From Microbulbifer sp. MI-G (lineage in GTDB: Bacteria > Pseudomonadota > Gammaproteobacteria > Pseudomonadales > Cellvibrionaceae): a stretch of 64,000 nt of DNA. The translations under genes and the position numbers were made by a program. Position 1 is the stretch's first letter. Each line of letters begins with the position of its first letter. A model generated the notes under the pieces. The model was not told the origin of the DNA and ran no database searches. It saw only the letters and a program-made list of their open reading frames with translations. Positions 27,787-36,764 of this stretch are shown one piece after another. The stretch is from NCBI RefSeq assembly GCF_030440425.1, contig NZ_CP098023.1, positions 3,408,501 to 3,472,500 of the forward strand, given 5' to 3'.

Positions 27787-28941
27787 TTAAATCCTTTCAA
27801 TGATGGTGACATTTGCTTGACCGCCTCCTTCACACATGGTTTGCAGTCCATAACGACCGCGTGTGCGCTCAAGTTCGTGCAGCAGTGAGGTCATCAGTCT
27901 TGTACCTGTCGCTCCCAGCGGATGACCCAAAGCTATTGCACCTCCATTTACATTGGTTTTGTCATGCGGATATTCTATTTCTTTCAGCCACGCCATTACC
28001 ACCGATGCAAAAGCTTCATTAACCTCAACTAGATCAATATCATTTAGGGTTAATCCCGATTTTTTCATCGCGTATTTGGTTGCTGAAATTGGCGCTGTCA
28101 ACATCCAAATTGGATCATCACCACGAACACTCATGTGATGAATTCTTGCACGTGGCGTCAAATTATATTTCTTTAACGCTGCTTCTGATACGATTAACAC
28201 AGCACTTGCGGCATCACAAGTCTGGCTCGATACTGCAGCCGTAACCTTCTCGCAACCAAATAGAGAATCCAACTCAGCCATCTTTTTCAAACTGGTTTGG
28301 CGTGGGGTTTCATCCTGGCTCAATCCATTGAGCGACAATATCTCCCGGTCAAAATATCCATTATCAATGGCATGTAACGCACGTCGATGAGATTCCAATG
28401 CATAGACCTCCAAATCAGATCGAGAAAAACCCCATTTATCAGCAATTCTCTGCGCTGCTTTGAACTGCGTAAGTGGCTCACTGCCATAGCGTTGAACCCA
28501 GGCGCTTGAGCCACTGTAAGGATCGGTAAATCCAAGCGGCTCTGCGAGACTCATAGCTGAACTAATCGGAATCTGTGTCATAGTTTGCACGCCACCCGCC
28601 ACAACCACATCCTGGGTACCTGCCATAATTGCCTGGGCCGCGAAATGCACTGCCTGCTGGGATGAACCACATTGTCGATCTATGGTAACACCGGGCACCT
28701 GATCACTCAGCCCTGCAGCCAACCAGCAGGTTCTCGCAATATCGCCCGCCAGAGGACCAACCGTGTCCACACAGCCAAAAATGATATCATCGTACTCAAA
28801 ATCTGGTATATTATTGCGTAGCACCAGGTTTTTTAGTACCTGAGCACCCAGATCGGCGCCATGCACCTCCGCTAAACTGCCCCTGCGACGTCCCACTGGC
28901 GTTCGAACAGCATCGGCGATATATGCTTCAGTCATTTTCAA
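27787..28941 (-). CDS. Acetyl-CoA acetyltransferase (thiolase), FadA6-like
   Basis: A 384-residue degradative thiolase with all catalytic elements. They are the nucleophilic Cys at about residue 91 (DRQCGSS), the His in GGAIALGHPLGATG, and the second Cys in CEGGGQAN. It splits a beta-ketoacyl-CoA with CoA to shorten the chain by acetyl-CoA. In the steroid operon its best-known counterpart is FadA6 of the HIP (rings C/D) branch rather than side-chain FadA5; that choice rests on the neighbours IpdC, IpdAB and EchA20. Its ATG overlaps the upstream acyl-CoA dehydrogenase stop (ATGA), indicating translational coupling. Confidence 0.87.
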   Translation of the reverse strand: MKMTEAYIADAVRTPVGRRRGSLAEVHGADLGAQVLKNLVLRNNIPDFEYDDIIFGCVDTVGPLAGDIARTCWLAAGLSDQVPGVTIDRQCGSSQQAVHFAAQAIMAGTQDVVVAGGVQTMTQIPISSAMSLAEPLGFTDPYSGSSAWVQRYGSEPLTQFKAAQRIADKWGFSRSDLEVYALESHRRALHAIDNGYFDREILSLNGLSQDETPRQTSLKKMAELDSLFGCEKVTAAVSSQTCDAASAVLIVSEAALKKYNLTPRARIHHMSVRGDDPIWMLTAPISATKYAMKKSGLTLNDIDLVEVNEAFASVVMAWLKEIEYPHDKTNVNGGAIALGHPLGATGTRLMTSLLHELERTRGRYGLQTMCEGGGQANVTIIERI

Positions 28942-29957
28942 TTTTCCTGGATAAACGTTTGAATCTGACCAATATCCATCTCATTATTGAGCAAGTACTC
29001 TTCCAATTTTTTCATGTGATAATTTCGGTCACCCCACTCACCACAGAGTGCCCAGGCGCGTTTCATAAAAAGATGTAAATCGACTTCGTAGGTATAACCC
29101 ATACCACCATGCACCTGAATGGCCGTTTCGATCACCAACATAGCCGTATCTATTGCAGTCAGCTTTGCATTGTGCACTGCAACGCCACCCTGTAGAGCTG
29201 CCAGTTGAATCATTGGTCTGGTAAATTCAATCTGCATATATGCCGTAGCGAGCTGGTGCTTAATGGCTTGAAATGAACCAATAGGCCGCCCAAATTGATG
29301 CCTTTTCTTTGCGAAATCGCACGACATATCAATCATGCGTTTGGACAAACCAAGTAATTGTGCTGCACTGAGTACCGCACCGTGGTAGTCTGCCAGGGCA
29401 TTCTGTGAACTTGGCTTGTTGGCTTTGGCAAGCTTTCTTAATGGGTCAATCGATTGTCTAGATTCCAAATTCAGATCTTTTTTCAATACCAGTTCACCAC
29501 CCATCTCAGAGGTAACAATGAACATATCATGATAGGCAGTGGTGTTATTAAAGGGTAATAGAGGTGTGATAATGCCTACCAATAAGCGACCTTCAAGCAC
29601 CTGTGTAAGACACTCCGGTTTATTCATTTGAGATAACAGCGGAACCACTATCCCAGCCAGTTCAATCAGAGGCTCTGGCAATGCTACATAGCCTGCGGCC
29701 TCGGCTACTCCCGCCATAAGCACAAGGGGTTGTTCCAGGCCACCATCAGCCTCCCTGGCCATTAGACCAAGCAATCCTACTTCGGAGAATTGCCCCCAAA
29801 TATGGGACAGCCCACTACCCTGAGCATTTATAGCAATTTGTCCTGTCTTCCTTTCGTTTATCAAGTCACGCAGACGCTCCAGATTATTTTCACCATTGAG
29901 CATCGCACTCGCTGCTTCAATCAAATCCTGTTGAATTTGTGTGTAACGAAAATCCAT
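28938..29957 (-). CDS. Short acyl-CoA dehydrogenase subunit (FadE-like, heteromer partner)
   Basis: At 339 residues this is shorter than standard acyl-CoA dehydrogenases (~380-400). The middle beta-domain is reduced: after EGRLLVGIITPL it lacks the usual TEPxAGSD flavin-loop motif. The C-terminal helical domain is well conserved (QFGRPIGSFQAIKHQLA; HGGMGYTYEVDLHLF). Such subunits occur in alpha2-beta2 steroid acyl-CoA dehydrogenases of actinobacteria, where each subunit supplies part of the active site. The adjacent gene, 2 bases upstream, encodes a complementary subunit. The pair probably desaturates a ring-C/D CoA ester, as FadE31/32/33-type enzymes are thought to do. Confidence 0.85.
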   Translation of the reverse strand: MDFRYTQIQQDLIEAASAMLNGENNLERLRDLINERKTGQIAINAQGSGLSHIWGQFSEVGLLGLMAREADGGLEQPLVLMAGVAEAAGYVALPEPLIELAGIVVPLLSQMNKPECLTQVLEGRLLVGIITPLLPFNNTTAYHDMFIVTSEMGGELVLKKDLNLESRQSIDPLRKLAKANKPSSQNALADYHGAVLSAAQLLGLSKRMIDMSCDFAKKRHQFGRPIGSFQAIKHQLATAYMQIEFTRPMIQLAALQGGVAVHNAKLTAIDTAMLVIETAIQVHGGMGYTYEVDLHLFMKRAWALCGEWGDRNYHMKKLEEYLLNNEMDIGQIQTFIQEN

Positions 29958-29959
29958 TG

Positions 29960-31129
29960 CTATTTTCCAGCCCTGTCTCTGGGCAAACCGAGAACACGCT
30001 CGGCCAGAATATTTCGTTGGACTTCATTCGTCCCTGCATAAATAGGACCCGCCAGGGAAAACATATAACCATCGAGCCAGCGTCCATTGTCTATTGCATC
30101 TAATCCGCCTTCGATTTCGGCCTGGGCACCCATGATGCTCATAGCAGTGCGATGCAGGTGGCGATCCATTTCTGACCAAAAAAGCTTATTGGCACTGGCC
30201 TCGGATGATATTGAGGCACCCGCCTGTATACGTGAAACAAGTTGATACGTTGCTGCACAAAAACGTTCTGTGTTCATCCAAGCTTGTATAACCTGCTCAC
30301 CAATTCCCAAAGAAAGGCGATCCTTATGTTGTTTATACAGCGTTATCAGCCGCGCTGCAGCTGCCTGAAAACGCGCTGGCGAGCGCAGTAATAAACCACG
30401 CTCAAAACCTGCTGTTACCATCGCTACATTCCAGCCCCCGTGCTCTGGTCCAAGCAGGTTGCCAACGGGTACACGCACCTCATCAAAAAACAAATCAGCA
30501 AAACCAGACTCACCATCCAGCTGCATAATTGGACGACGAGTTAAACCCGGACTGTTAAGTGGTACAAGAATTATAGATAGGCCTTTATGTTGCTTACTGT
30601 TCCCATCAGTTCTGAACAGCCCAAAGCACCAGTCAGCAAACACGGCTCGTGAAGACCAGGTTTTCTGGCCATTAATCAGGTAATAATCACCCTCGCGTAC
30701 AGCCTTTGTTGTGATGGCAGCCATGTCAGAACCCGCACCCGGTTCTGACCAGGCCTGTGCCCAAATTTCTTGCCCGGATGCCATTGGTGGTAGAAAACGT
30801 GCTTTTTGTTCTTCACTGCCATACTCCATAATGGTTGGCGCAAGCAAAAAGATACCATTTTGACTCACCCGTAAGGGGGCATCCACACGATAATATTCTT
30901 CCTCGAAAATAAGCCAGGAAATCAGATCAAGGCCTCTACCACCATACTCTGTGGGCCAATTAACATTACTCCAGTTACCGGAGGCTAGTGCACCTTCCCA
31001 TGCCCGATGTTGTTCAAATCCCTCTTTTGTATCAAAGCTAGGCAAGCGCTCTCTGGGAACATGAGCATTCAACCATTCACGAACCTCGGCACGAAATTTT
31101 TTCTGTTCAGGTGTGAAATTAGTTTTCAT
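29960..31129 (-). CDS. Acyl-CoA dehydrogenase large subunit (FadE-like)
   Basis: A 389-residue acyl-CoA dehydrogenase with the flavin-loop motif WSEPGAGSDMA near residue 127 and a closing IYAGTNEVQRNILAERVLGLPR segment. The medium-chain base Glu of the usual YEGT motif is Ala here (YAGT), a feature of steroid heterotetrameric dehydrogenases in which the base comes from elsewhere or from the partner. It directly precedes the short subunit gene, with 2 bases between. Together they likely oxidise a CoA ester from HIP degradation. Its own ATG is 10 bases after the echA20 stop. Confidence 0.88.
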   Translation of the reverse strand: MKTNFTPEQKKFRAEVREWLNAHVPRERLPSFDTKEGFEQHRAWEGALASGNWSNVNWPTEYGGRGLDLISWLIFEEEYYRVDAPLRVSQNGIFLLAPTIMEYGSEEQKARFLPPMASGQEIWAQAWSEPGAGSDMAAITTKAVREGDYYLINGQKTWSSRAVFADWCFGLFRTDGNSKQHKGLSIILVPLNSPGLTRRPIMQLDGESGFADLFFDEVRVPVGNLLGPEHGGWNVAMVTAGFERGLLLRSPARFQAAAARLITLYKQHKDRLSLGIGEQVIQAWMNTERFCAATYQLVSRIQAGASISSEASANKLFWSEMDRHLHRTAMSIMGAQAEIEGGLDAIDNGRWLDGYMFSLAGPIYAGTNEVQRNILAERVLGLPRDRAGK

Positions 31130-31139
31130 CGAGCATACC

Positions 31140-31901
31140 CTAGTTAGGCTCTTGTAACTCTGTCGATTTGTCTATTTTCATATACGTCGCTCGTGCTTTT
31201 TGGCTGTGTTTGAGCATGTACATTTCTAAGGTAAAGCCCTGTTCCCAGCGGTAGCTTGCATCAACGTCAAAAGGTTCAATACCATTCAAGGCTTGTTTGG
31301 CAATTCGCAGTGCATCCCTGGATTTACTGGCGATGACTTCAGCATAGGCACGGGCTTTCTTGTGAAGTATTTCACGAGACACCAGCATTTCAATACCACC
31401 CAAACGATATACTTCTTTGGCCGGTATTTTTTCGCCAGTAAAGAAAGCGGCACGCACCTTAGGTAGCGGTAAAAAACGCTGCAAATGGGCGGCGCCACCC
31501 ATGGCGCCTCGATCAATCTCTGGTAGAGAAAAAAAGCAATCCTCAGAAGCGATAATGATGTCAGCAGCGCCACACATACCAATACCACCACCAATCACAA
31601 AGCCATGGGGGGCACAAATAACCGGTACTTCACAATGATGAATCGCCTTAAATGTTTCGTAGTTTCCTTTATTTACCTCAACAATAGCAGACGAGTTCTC
31701 CGCGAGTTCCTTGATATCAACACCTGCACAAAAACCTCTGCCTTCGGCACGAATAAGCAGGACTTTAATATCTTGTCGTTTTCCTAAGGTGGTAATAATA
31801 TTAGGAATTGTATTCCAAAGCGTGCCGTTAAATGCATTGACCGGCGGGTGATCTAGAATCACTTCGGCAATACTGTTATTGACTTCGGTTCTAATAGACA
31901 T
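31140..31901 (-). CDS. echA20: EchA20-like ring-D-opening hydrolase (crotonase fold)
   Basis: A 253-residue crotonase closely resembling mycobacterial EchA20. RAEGRGFCAGVDIKE near residue 52, FVIGGGIG, LPEIDRGAMGGAAHL, and ASYRWEQGFTLE near residue 222 all correspond to blocks I recall from that protein. EchA20 hydrolytically opens ring D of the bicyclic CoA ester HIEC-CoA in HIP degradation, giving COCHEA-CoA for IpdAB. Its ATG overlaps the ipdC stop by one base (TAATG). Gene context with ipdC and ipdAB supports the assignment strongly. Confidence 0.88.
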   Translation of the reverse strand: MSIRTEVNNSIAEVILDHPPVNAFNGTLWNTIPNIITTLGKRQDIKVLLIRAEGRGFCAGVDIKELAENSSAIVEVNKGNYETFKAIHHCEVPVICAPHGFVIGGGIGMCGAADIIIASEDCFFSLPEIDRGAMGGAAHLQRFLPLPKVRAAFFTGEKIPAKEVYRLGGIEMLVSREILHKKARAYAEVIASKSRDALRIAKQALNGIEPFDVDASYRWEQGFTLEMYMLKHSQKARATYMKIDKSTELQEPN

Positions 31902-32968
31902 TACGTCACCGTACTTGTAACCCGCATCAGGTTAATTTGAGCCTCCTCAATAATTTTAGAGACCATTTGAGCGCAATTTGGCAGGTCGTAGATAAGACCG
32001 GCAATCTGGCCACTGGGCAACACGCCCTCATCCGGTTTACCCTCGACCATTGCTTTTTGAATAATCATAGGAGCATTCACCGCCATCAGAGTTTGCCCCA
32101 GTGTCATATCAGTTTTACTTGCCATTTCCCAGGCTGTTTTAAGAATCTGAACTATAGGCATACCGGTTTTAGATTTATATTTCCAGCCATTTCTCAATGC
32201 GCGTATTAACATACCGAAGCTTGATGATTTTTCCAGCTCAACTAAAGTACGATTCATTAACATTCGTTGCGGGAGACCATCCAGTTTGCTAGAAACGGGA
32301 ATATTTGATACCTGGGATTTGATATACTCCGCTTTGGTGGCACTCGGTGTTGGGCTATCAGAACTCATCATAAAACGTGTTCCCATGGCAATTCCTTCAG
32401 CACCAAAAGTCAGGGCGGCTGCTAGCCCGCGACCATCCTTAAATCCTCCACATGCTACAACAGGCACCCCGGGATTCAGGTCAAGAACCTCCGCCAGCAG
32501 TAACCAAGTAGGTATTGCTCCTGTGTGTCCGCCTCCTTCCTGTCCCTGACAAACAAGGATATCCGCACCCATCTTTACAGCTTTGCAAGCATGCTTACTG
32601 TTACCAATAGTCGGCACACACTTCAAACCCGCATCTTTCACTTTGTCAATAAGTTTGGAATTTGGTCCACGTCCGTAGGATAATGCAGCGACTTTATACT
32701 CTATACACAGATCTACAATACGCTCAACACCAGGTTGAAATCCATGAATATTCACACCAAAAGGTTTATCCGTAACCGATTTGATTTTTTTAATCTCTCT
32801 TTCACACTCAGCCGGATCCATCACCGCAGCAGCAAGGAAGCCGAACGCACCAGCCTGAATACTCGCACAAACCAGTTGACTGGTCGCCACCCAACCCATT
32901 GCCGTCTGAATGATTGGGTAATCACAACCCAGTATTTTGATCAATGAAGTCGACAGTGTTGGATGCAT
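31901..32968 (-). CDS. ipdC: IpdC, FMN-dependent reductase of HIP degradation (nitronate monooxygenase-like)
   Basis: A 355-residue TIM-barrel flavoprotein of the nitronate monooxygenase family. QTAMGWVA near residue 20, TDKPFGVNI near residue 69, the phosphate-binding EGGGHTGA near residue 143, and GGFKDGRGLAAAL / AMGTRF near residues 173-200 match IpdC (Rv3553). IpdC is thought to reduce or dehydrogenate a 5-hydroxy-HIP-derived CoA ester using FMN and NAD(P)H before ring cleavage; true nitronate oxidation is unlikely here. It is tightly packed, with 0 bases to the crotonase upstream and 1-base overlap with echA20. Confidence 0.9.
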   Translation of the reverse strand: MHPTLSTSLIKILGCDYPIIQTAMGWVATSQLVCASIQAGAFGFLAAAVMDPAECEREIKKIKSVTDKPFGVNIHGFQPGVERIVDLCIEYKVAALSYGRGPNSKLIDKVKDAGLKCVPTIGNSKHACKAVKMGADILVCQGQEGGGHTGAIPTWLLLAEVLDLNPGVPVVACGGFKDGRGLAAALTFGAEGIAMGTRFMMSSDSPTPSATKAEYIKSQVSNIPVSSKLDGLPQRMLMNRTLVELEKSSSFGMLIRALRNGWKYKSKTGMPIVQILKTAWEMASKTDMTLGQTLMAVNAPMIIQKAMVEGKPDEGVLPSGQIAGLIYDLPNCAQMVSKIIEEAQINLMRVTSTVT

Positions 32969-33913
32969 TTATTTTTCGCTCTCTCTCAGCGAGACCTTAT
33001 TCGATTGTGCCATCTTCCTACCATCGAAACCGGCAATATAATCCCCTTTCACCAGGGTATTGTTGGCATGCGCAAAATGGTGCATAGCAAAAACAGCATC
33101 AATCCCGGTCCGTTTACCCTGCAGATCTTCAATGTGATTACAGGATTTTTTGCTGAGAGATAACGCCAGGCGGGGTTGCTTTGCGATTTTATCAGCCCAG
33201 CTTTTCACCGTGGTTTCAAGCTGCTGACGTGGAACTACTTTATTAATCATTCCGGCTGCATAGGCACGTTCAGCACTCCAGCGTTCCCCTAATAACAAAA
33301 ACTCTTTAGCCAGACGCACATTTAGCTCAAATGGATGAGCAAAATACTCAACACCAGGAAAGCCCATTTGAACAACGGGATCCTGAAAAAATGCATCATC
33401 CGAAGCAATGATCAGGTCACATACCCAGGCCAGCATTAACCCTCCTGCAATGCATCCTTTATGAATCTGTGCAATGGTTGGTTTTGGCACACTTCGCCAA
33501 CGACGACAAAATTCCAGATAAACCTCTTCTTCGCGAATATAGGCTTTTTCTGCACCTGGCTTGTTGTCATGGTTGTAGTTCATTGAACGACGATCATCAC
33601 GACCATAGTCAAAGTCTCTACCGGGTGTTCCAATATCATGCCCGGCAGAGAAATGCTTACCCTTAGCACGCAAAACGATCACCTTTATATGATCGTCATT
33701 ACAGGCCTTATAAAAACCATCATCCAGTGCATAAAGCATTTGGGAGTTTTGGCTATTGTGATATTTTACTCGGTTAAGGGTGAGATAAGCGATGGGACCG
33801 TCAACATCATATAAAACGGGGTACTTCTCTTCATAAATAATATCGGTTCCGGCTCGGTCTACCGTTTCATTCGCTCTTTGAGTATTCTCATCCACGCCAG
33901 TCACAGTATTCAC
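32969..33913 (-). CDS. Enoyl-CoA hydratase family protein of the steroid operon
   Basis: A 314-residue crotonase, longer than usual because of an N-terminal extension of ~30 residues and an insertion (RDFDYGRDDRRSMNYNH) after the first oxyanion loop (HFSAGHDIGTPG). The second loop reads HKGCIAGGLML and is followed by DPVVQMGFPG. The HDIGTPGRD form with its insertion is typical of a crotonase found in steroid and long-chain loci, not of the common FadB hydratase. It lies between ipdB (4-base overlap) and ipdC (adjacent), so it acts on a HIP-derived CoA ester; the exact step is not assigned. Confidence 0.85.
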   Translation of the reverse strand: MNTVTGVDENTQRANETVDRAGTDIIYEEKYPVLYDVDGPIAYLTLNRVKYHNSQNSQMLYALDDGFYKACNDDHIKVIVLRAKGKHFSAGHDIGTPGRDFDYGRDDRRSMNYNHDNKPGAEKAYIREEEVYLEFCRRWRSVPKPTIAQIHKGCIAGGLMLAWVCDLIIASDDAFFQDPVVQMGFPGVEYFAHPFELNVRLAKEFLLLGERWSAERAYAAGMINKVVPRQQLETTVKSWADKIAKQPRLALSLSKKSCNHIEDLQGKRTGIDAVFAMHHFAHANNTLVKGDYIAGFDGRKMAQSNKVSLRESEK

Positions 33914-34686
33914 CTCGTTTTAACAGCGTTTATACGCAGGTTATTCGGATCTAATGCGCTGATGGTTGCCAATTCCTGGGGTGTCGGTTCAGCGGTTTGG
34001 CCAAGTCCATCAGGCCTAATCAGATCAAAACCGGTATTGTCCTGAACCTCGTCTGCCGATACGCCAGGATGCAAGCTGAGAATCCGCATTCTCTTATGAT
34101 TCGGTTCAAAGTCCATTACACACAGATCGGTTATAATCCTTCGAATATCAATATCATCCAACCAGTAACCTTTGGGTAACCGAGCAGGGTTATACCCGAT
34201 TGAGCAGACGGTATCGACTTCACCTTCAACAAAAACGCGCCTACTGTGGACGGGCACAAAAAATGAATTGGCATGACTGATAGAATTACCCGGAAATCCG
34301 CGCATGCCCAACATCTGCACCTTTGGTTGCTCATAGTCTCCAATTGCCGAAATATTGGCTTGTCCAAACCGATCTATCTGGCTGGGACCAACCAATGCAT
34401 GTCGGTTACCACTCCAAACGTTATCAAATATTCTTGAAAATCCCATCCAAGTTTCACGCCTGGGTTCATAGCCATTGCGTCGTCCAACGGGCACTGGTTC
34501 TGAAACAATATAAGCTTCTGAATCAGTCATCATCAGATTTGGATTCTTCATCATTGCCAGCGACGCGGCCAGGCGTTGAATCAAACCAATTCCTGAAGCC
34601 AACACTTCAGAATCATCATCCCAAATACTTGAGCAGGCACAAATGAGAAGATCAGCTAATGGATTATGTATTATTTTTTCTCTCAT
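33910..34686 (-). CDS. ipdB: IpdB, beta subunit of COCHEA-CoA hydrolase (CoA-transferase fold)
   Basis: A 258-residue protein of the CoA-transferase beta-subunit family, paired with IpdA. Blocks such as ALVGPSQIDRFGQANIS, GMRGFPGN, and ITDLCVMDFEP match IpdB. The IpdAB complex hydrolytically cleaves the last steroid ring (ring C) of COCHEA-CoA, not CoA transfer. I chose the ATG at 34686 (MREKIIHNPLADLLI) because that is where similarity begins; the longer frame to 34767 overlaps ipdA and adds an unrelated hydrophobic leader. It starts 26 bases after the ipdA stop and overlaps the next gene by 4 bases. Confidence 0.9.
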   Translation of the reverse strand: MREKIIHNPLADLLICACSSIWDDDSEVLASGIGLIQRLAASLAMMKNPNLMMTDSEAYIVSEPVPVGRRNGYEPRRETWMGFSRIFDNVWSGNRHALVGPSQIDRFGQANISAIGDYEQPKVQMLGMRGFPGNSISHANSFFVPVHSRRVFVEGEVDTVCSIGYNPARLPKGYWLDDIDIRRIITDLCVMDFEPNHKRMRILSLHPGVSADEVQDNTGFDLIRPDGLGQTAEPTPQELATISALDPNNLRINAVKTR

Positions 34687-34711
34687 CACGATTAAGTTAA
34701 GCCAGATAACC

Positions 34712-35593
34712 TTAATAGATTGGCAATGGTAATGTACGTATAAAATCAGCACCACCAACCTTCTCAAGATAAACAGACTCCTTCACTGAAATATAATCTT
34801 TGAAATACTGATTCCAACCATCCTTTCGTTTGGCACTGGCTGCATATTCCCTAAAAACCCTGACATCAATGCCATACAGTGGATTACATGAACTCGGATG
34901 TGCACCAAACGGACTGTGCACAACATGACTGGTAACACTTCGCTCCCAGAACACATAACGTGCCTCTTCTGAATTCTTATGAAAAAAGTTGGTATCAACC
35001 AGTTCATCACAGGAAACAAGTGTTTTTTTCGCTGCTCGGGCAAATAGGTCATCCATATAGTGATCTGGCCCTTTTATTTGACAGACACCGCGCTGATCGG
35101 CACGGTCAACATGCAACAGTGAGACATCCAAATTCAATGCCGGCATTGCTACCCATTCTTTGCTGTCGTCATAGGGGGAGTCGATCAACTTAATATCTTT
35201 ATTGCGTCTGATCACATCCGTTCCCAATCCAACCTCAGTCGGAATAAAGGGAGCACCCATAGCTGCCGCCCGCAAACCCAGTATCATCAAGCCTTCGTCG
35301 ACTTCCATCACATCAATTTCAGCCTTCTGGCGGGCCTGTCGAAAATAGGGTTCCAATGGAATAAAGTCGAGAGAAACAAAGGCAAACACCAGTTTTTTTA
35401 CCTTACCTGCGGCACACAGCATACCGACATCGGCACCACCAAAGGAAACTACTGTTAAGTCCCTCACCTCACTACGCAACAATTCTCGAATCAGCGCCAT
35501 CGGCTTACGACGTGGACCCCAGCCGCCAATGCCAATGGTCATGCCTGATTCGATATTGTTAATAGCCTGTAAATGGGAAATCAGTTTACTCAT
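34712..35593 (-). CDS. ipdA: IpdA, alpha subunit of COCHEA-CoA hydrolase (CoA-transferase fold)
   Basis: A 293-residue CoA-transferase alpha-type protein. GMTIGIGGWGPRRKPMALIR near residue 17 and VVSFGGADVG, CAAGKVKKL, and the EVDEGLM block near residue 97 match IpdA; the Glu in this block corresponds to the active-site Glu proposed for IpdAB (recalled). With IpdB it forms the heteromeric hydrolase that opens the final ring in HIP catabolism. The C-terminal ~50 residues (after RVFREYAASAKRKDGW) are longer than in the mycobacterial protein. It follows hsaC by 33 bases and precedes ipdB. Confidence 0.9.
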   Translation of the reverse strand: MSKLISHLQAINNIESGMTIGIGGWGPRRKPMALIRELLRSEVRDLTVVSFGGADVGMLCAAGKVKKLVFAFVSLDFIPLEPYFRQARQKAEIDVMEVDEGLMILGLRAAAMGAPFIPTEVGLGTDVIRRNKDIKLIDSPYDDSKEWVAMPALNLDVSLLHVDRADQRGVCQIKGPDHYMDDLFARAAKKTLVSCDELVDTNFFHKNSEEARYVFWERSVTSHVVHSPFGAHPSSCNPLYGIDVRVFREYAASAKRKDGWNQYFKDYISVKESVYLEKVGGADFIRTLPLPIY

Positions 35594-35626
35594 AACATTT
35601 ATTCTACTTTATCTAAATAGCACAAA

Positions 35627-36547
35627 TCAGGCTGGAACGGGTGACATGTAATCATGTCCCCAAACATCCGCACGGGTGCTGACGGTTGTTTGATAATTAT
35701 CACTATCAATCTTTAAACCATCACACCCATATTCAATCGCAAAACCACCCGGACCTATCACATAAAAAGACAGCATATTGTCGTTACAATGACGTCCCAG
35801 CGTTGCCATCAAAGGGTAGTTCCCTGCGTGTATTCGATCCAGGCAGGTACCAACCTCATCCACGCTCGACACCTCCAGCAGCAAATGCACCAAACCAAGT
35901 GGATTTGGCCAGTTAAAAAGTGCCAAGCTGTGGTGCCTGGGATTATTGGCATGAAAAAAACGAATATTCATATCCGGCATACCCGCAGTCGGTGAAGGCA
36001 AGGTGAGATTATCGCTTGCGCCGAATCCCAGGACGTTTTTATAAAATGCTTCCGTTACAGTGACTTTAGGTGCAGGAATAACTGCATGTCCCATACCCAG
36101 TTTCCCTGTTACAAACTTGTCAATATCCAGTGGGGATTGAAAATTATCACGCAGTCCAGTACGTGTATGGAATACCTCAAATGGATTACCGTCAGGATCT
36201 TTACTGCCTGCGTATTCTGTCACTCCCCGTTCAGCTGCCGCTGACTCGTTTCCGCGCTTAACCTTTGCTCCCGTAGTCTCAATAGCGGTAATAACTGCCT
36301 CATAAGATTCTTTACCAGAACACTCCCAACCAATGGCTGCCAATTTATTTGAATCATGATGCTTCACAATCAACCTGGAGGGGTGATTGTCCATTCGGAA
36401 GAATAATTGTTCAGCATTGCTGATTTCAGAATTTAGCATTAATCCAAGCACATCCGAACCAAATTCCCGCCAGGCATCGATATCCTGTGTCAGCAGAATG
36501 ATGTAACCCAGACTAGACACTTTGCCAGAAGTGACCGAGATTGACAC
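35627..36547 (-). CDS. hsaC: HsaC/TesB-like extradiol ring-cleavage dioxygenase
   Basis: A 306-residue type I extradiol dioxygenase with two vicinal-oxygen-chelate modules. The Fe(II) ligands are visible as His in LGMGHAVI (about residue 153), His in GLVHLLLE (about residue 219), and Glu in FAIEYG (about residue 270); catalytic-site residues follow in ATLGRHCNDN. It opens the catecholic ring A of 3,4-DHSA in steroid degradation, or 2,3-dihydroxybiphenyl in related pathways; the steroid neighbours favour HsaC. It may head its own transcript because 215 bases separate it from hsaF. Confidence 0.9.
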   Translation of the reverse strand: MSISVTSGKVSSLGYIILLTQDIDAWREFGSDVLGLMLNSEISNAEQLFFRMDNHPSRLIVKHHDSNKLAAIGWECSGKESYEAVITAIETTGAKVKRGNESAAAERGVTEYAGSKDPDGNPFEVFHTRTGLRDNFQSPLDIDKFVTGKLGMGHAVIPAPKVTVTEAFYKNVLGFGASDNLTLPSPTAGMPDMNIRFFHANNPRHHSLALFNWPNPLGLVHLLLEVSSVDEVGTCLDRIHAGNYPLMATLGRHCNDNMLSFYVIGPGGFAIEYGCDGLKIDSDNYQTTVSTRADVWGHDYMSPVPA

Positions 36548-36743
36548 ATTATTTCTCCTTTAAATGAACTGATAGTTAATTTTTACAATAAATAATTACG
36601 GGTTTTTATTTATTATTTTCTTCGGATGGATAATCTGATCTTGCAATAATATGTCTTATAAGTAGAAAATCCCATTATTAGCTACGACAATGGCCAGACA
36701 CCGAATGCAAATTCGGTTATATGAGCACATCTATATTCTGATT

Positions 36744-36764
36744 AAAAAACCGGGATACGGGTTT
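36744..36764 (-). terminator. Possible terminator after hsaF
   Basis: Read on the minus strand, AAACCCG and CCGGTTT can pair with one mismatch around a short TATC loop and are followed by a run of T residues. The stem overlaps the hsaF stop codon. It could split hsaDEGF from hsaC and the ipd genes, but the stem is short. Confidence 0.35.

Noticed and set aside
31901-32968. Nitronate monooxygenase (nitroalkane detoxification) as the function
   Set aside because: The family name applies, but motifs and neighbours match IpdC of HIP degradation much better.
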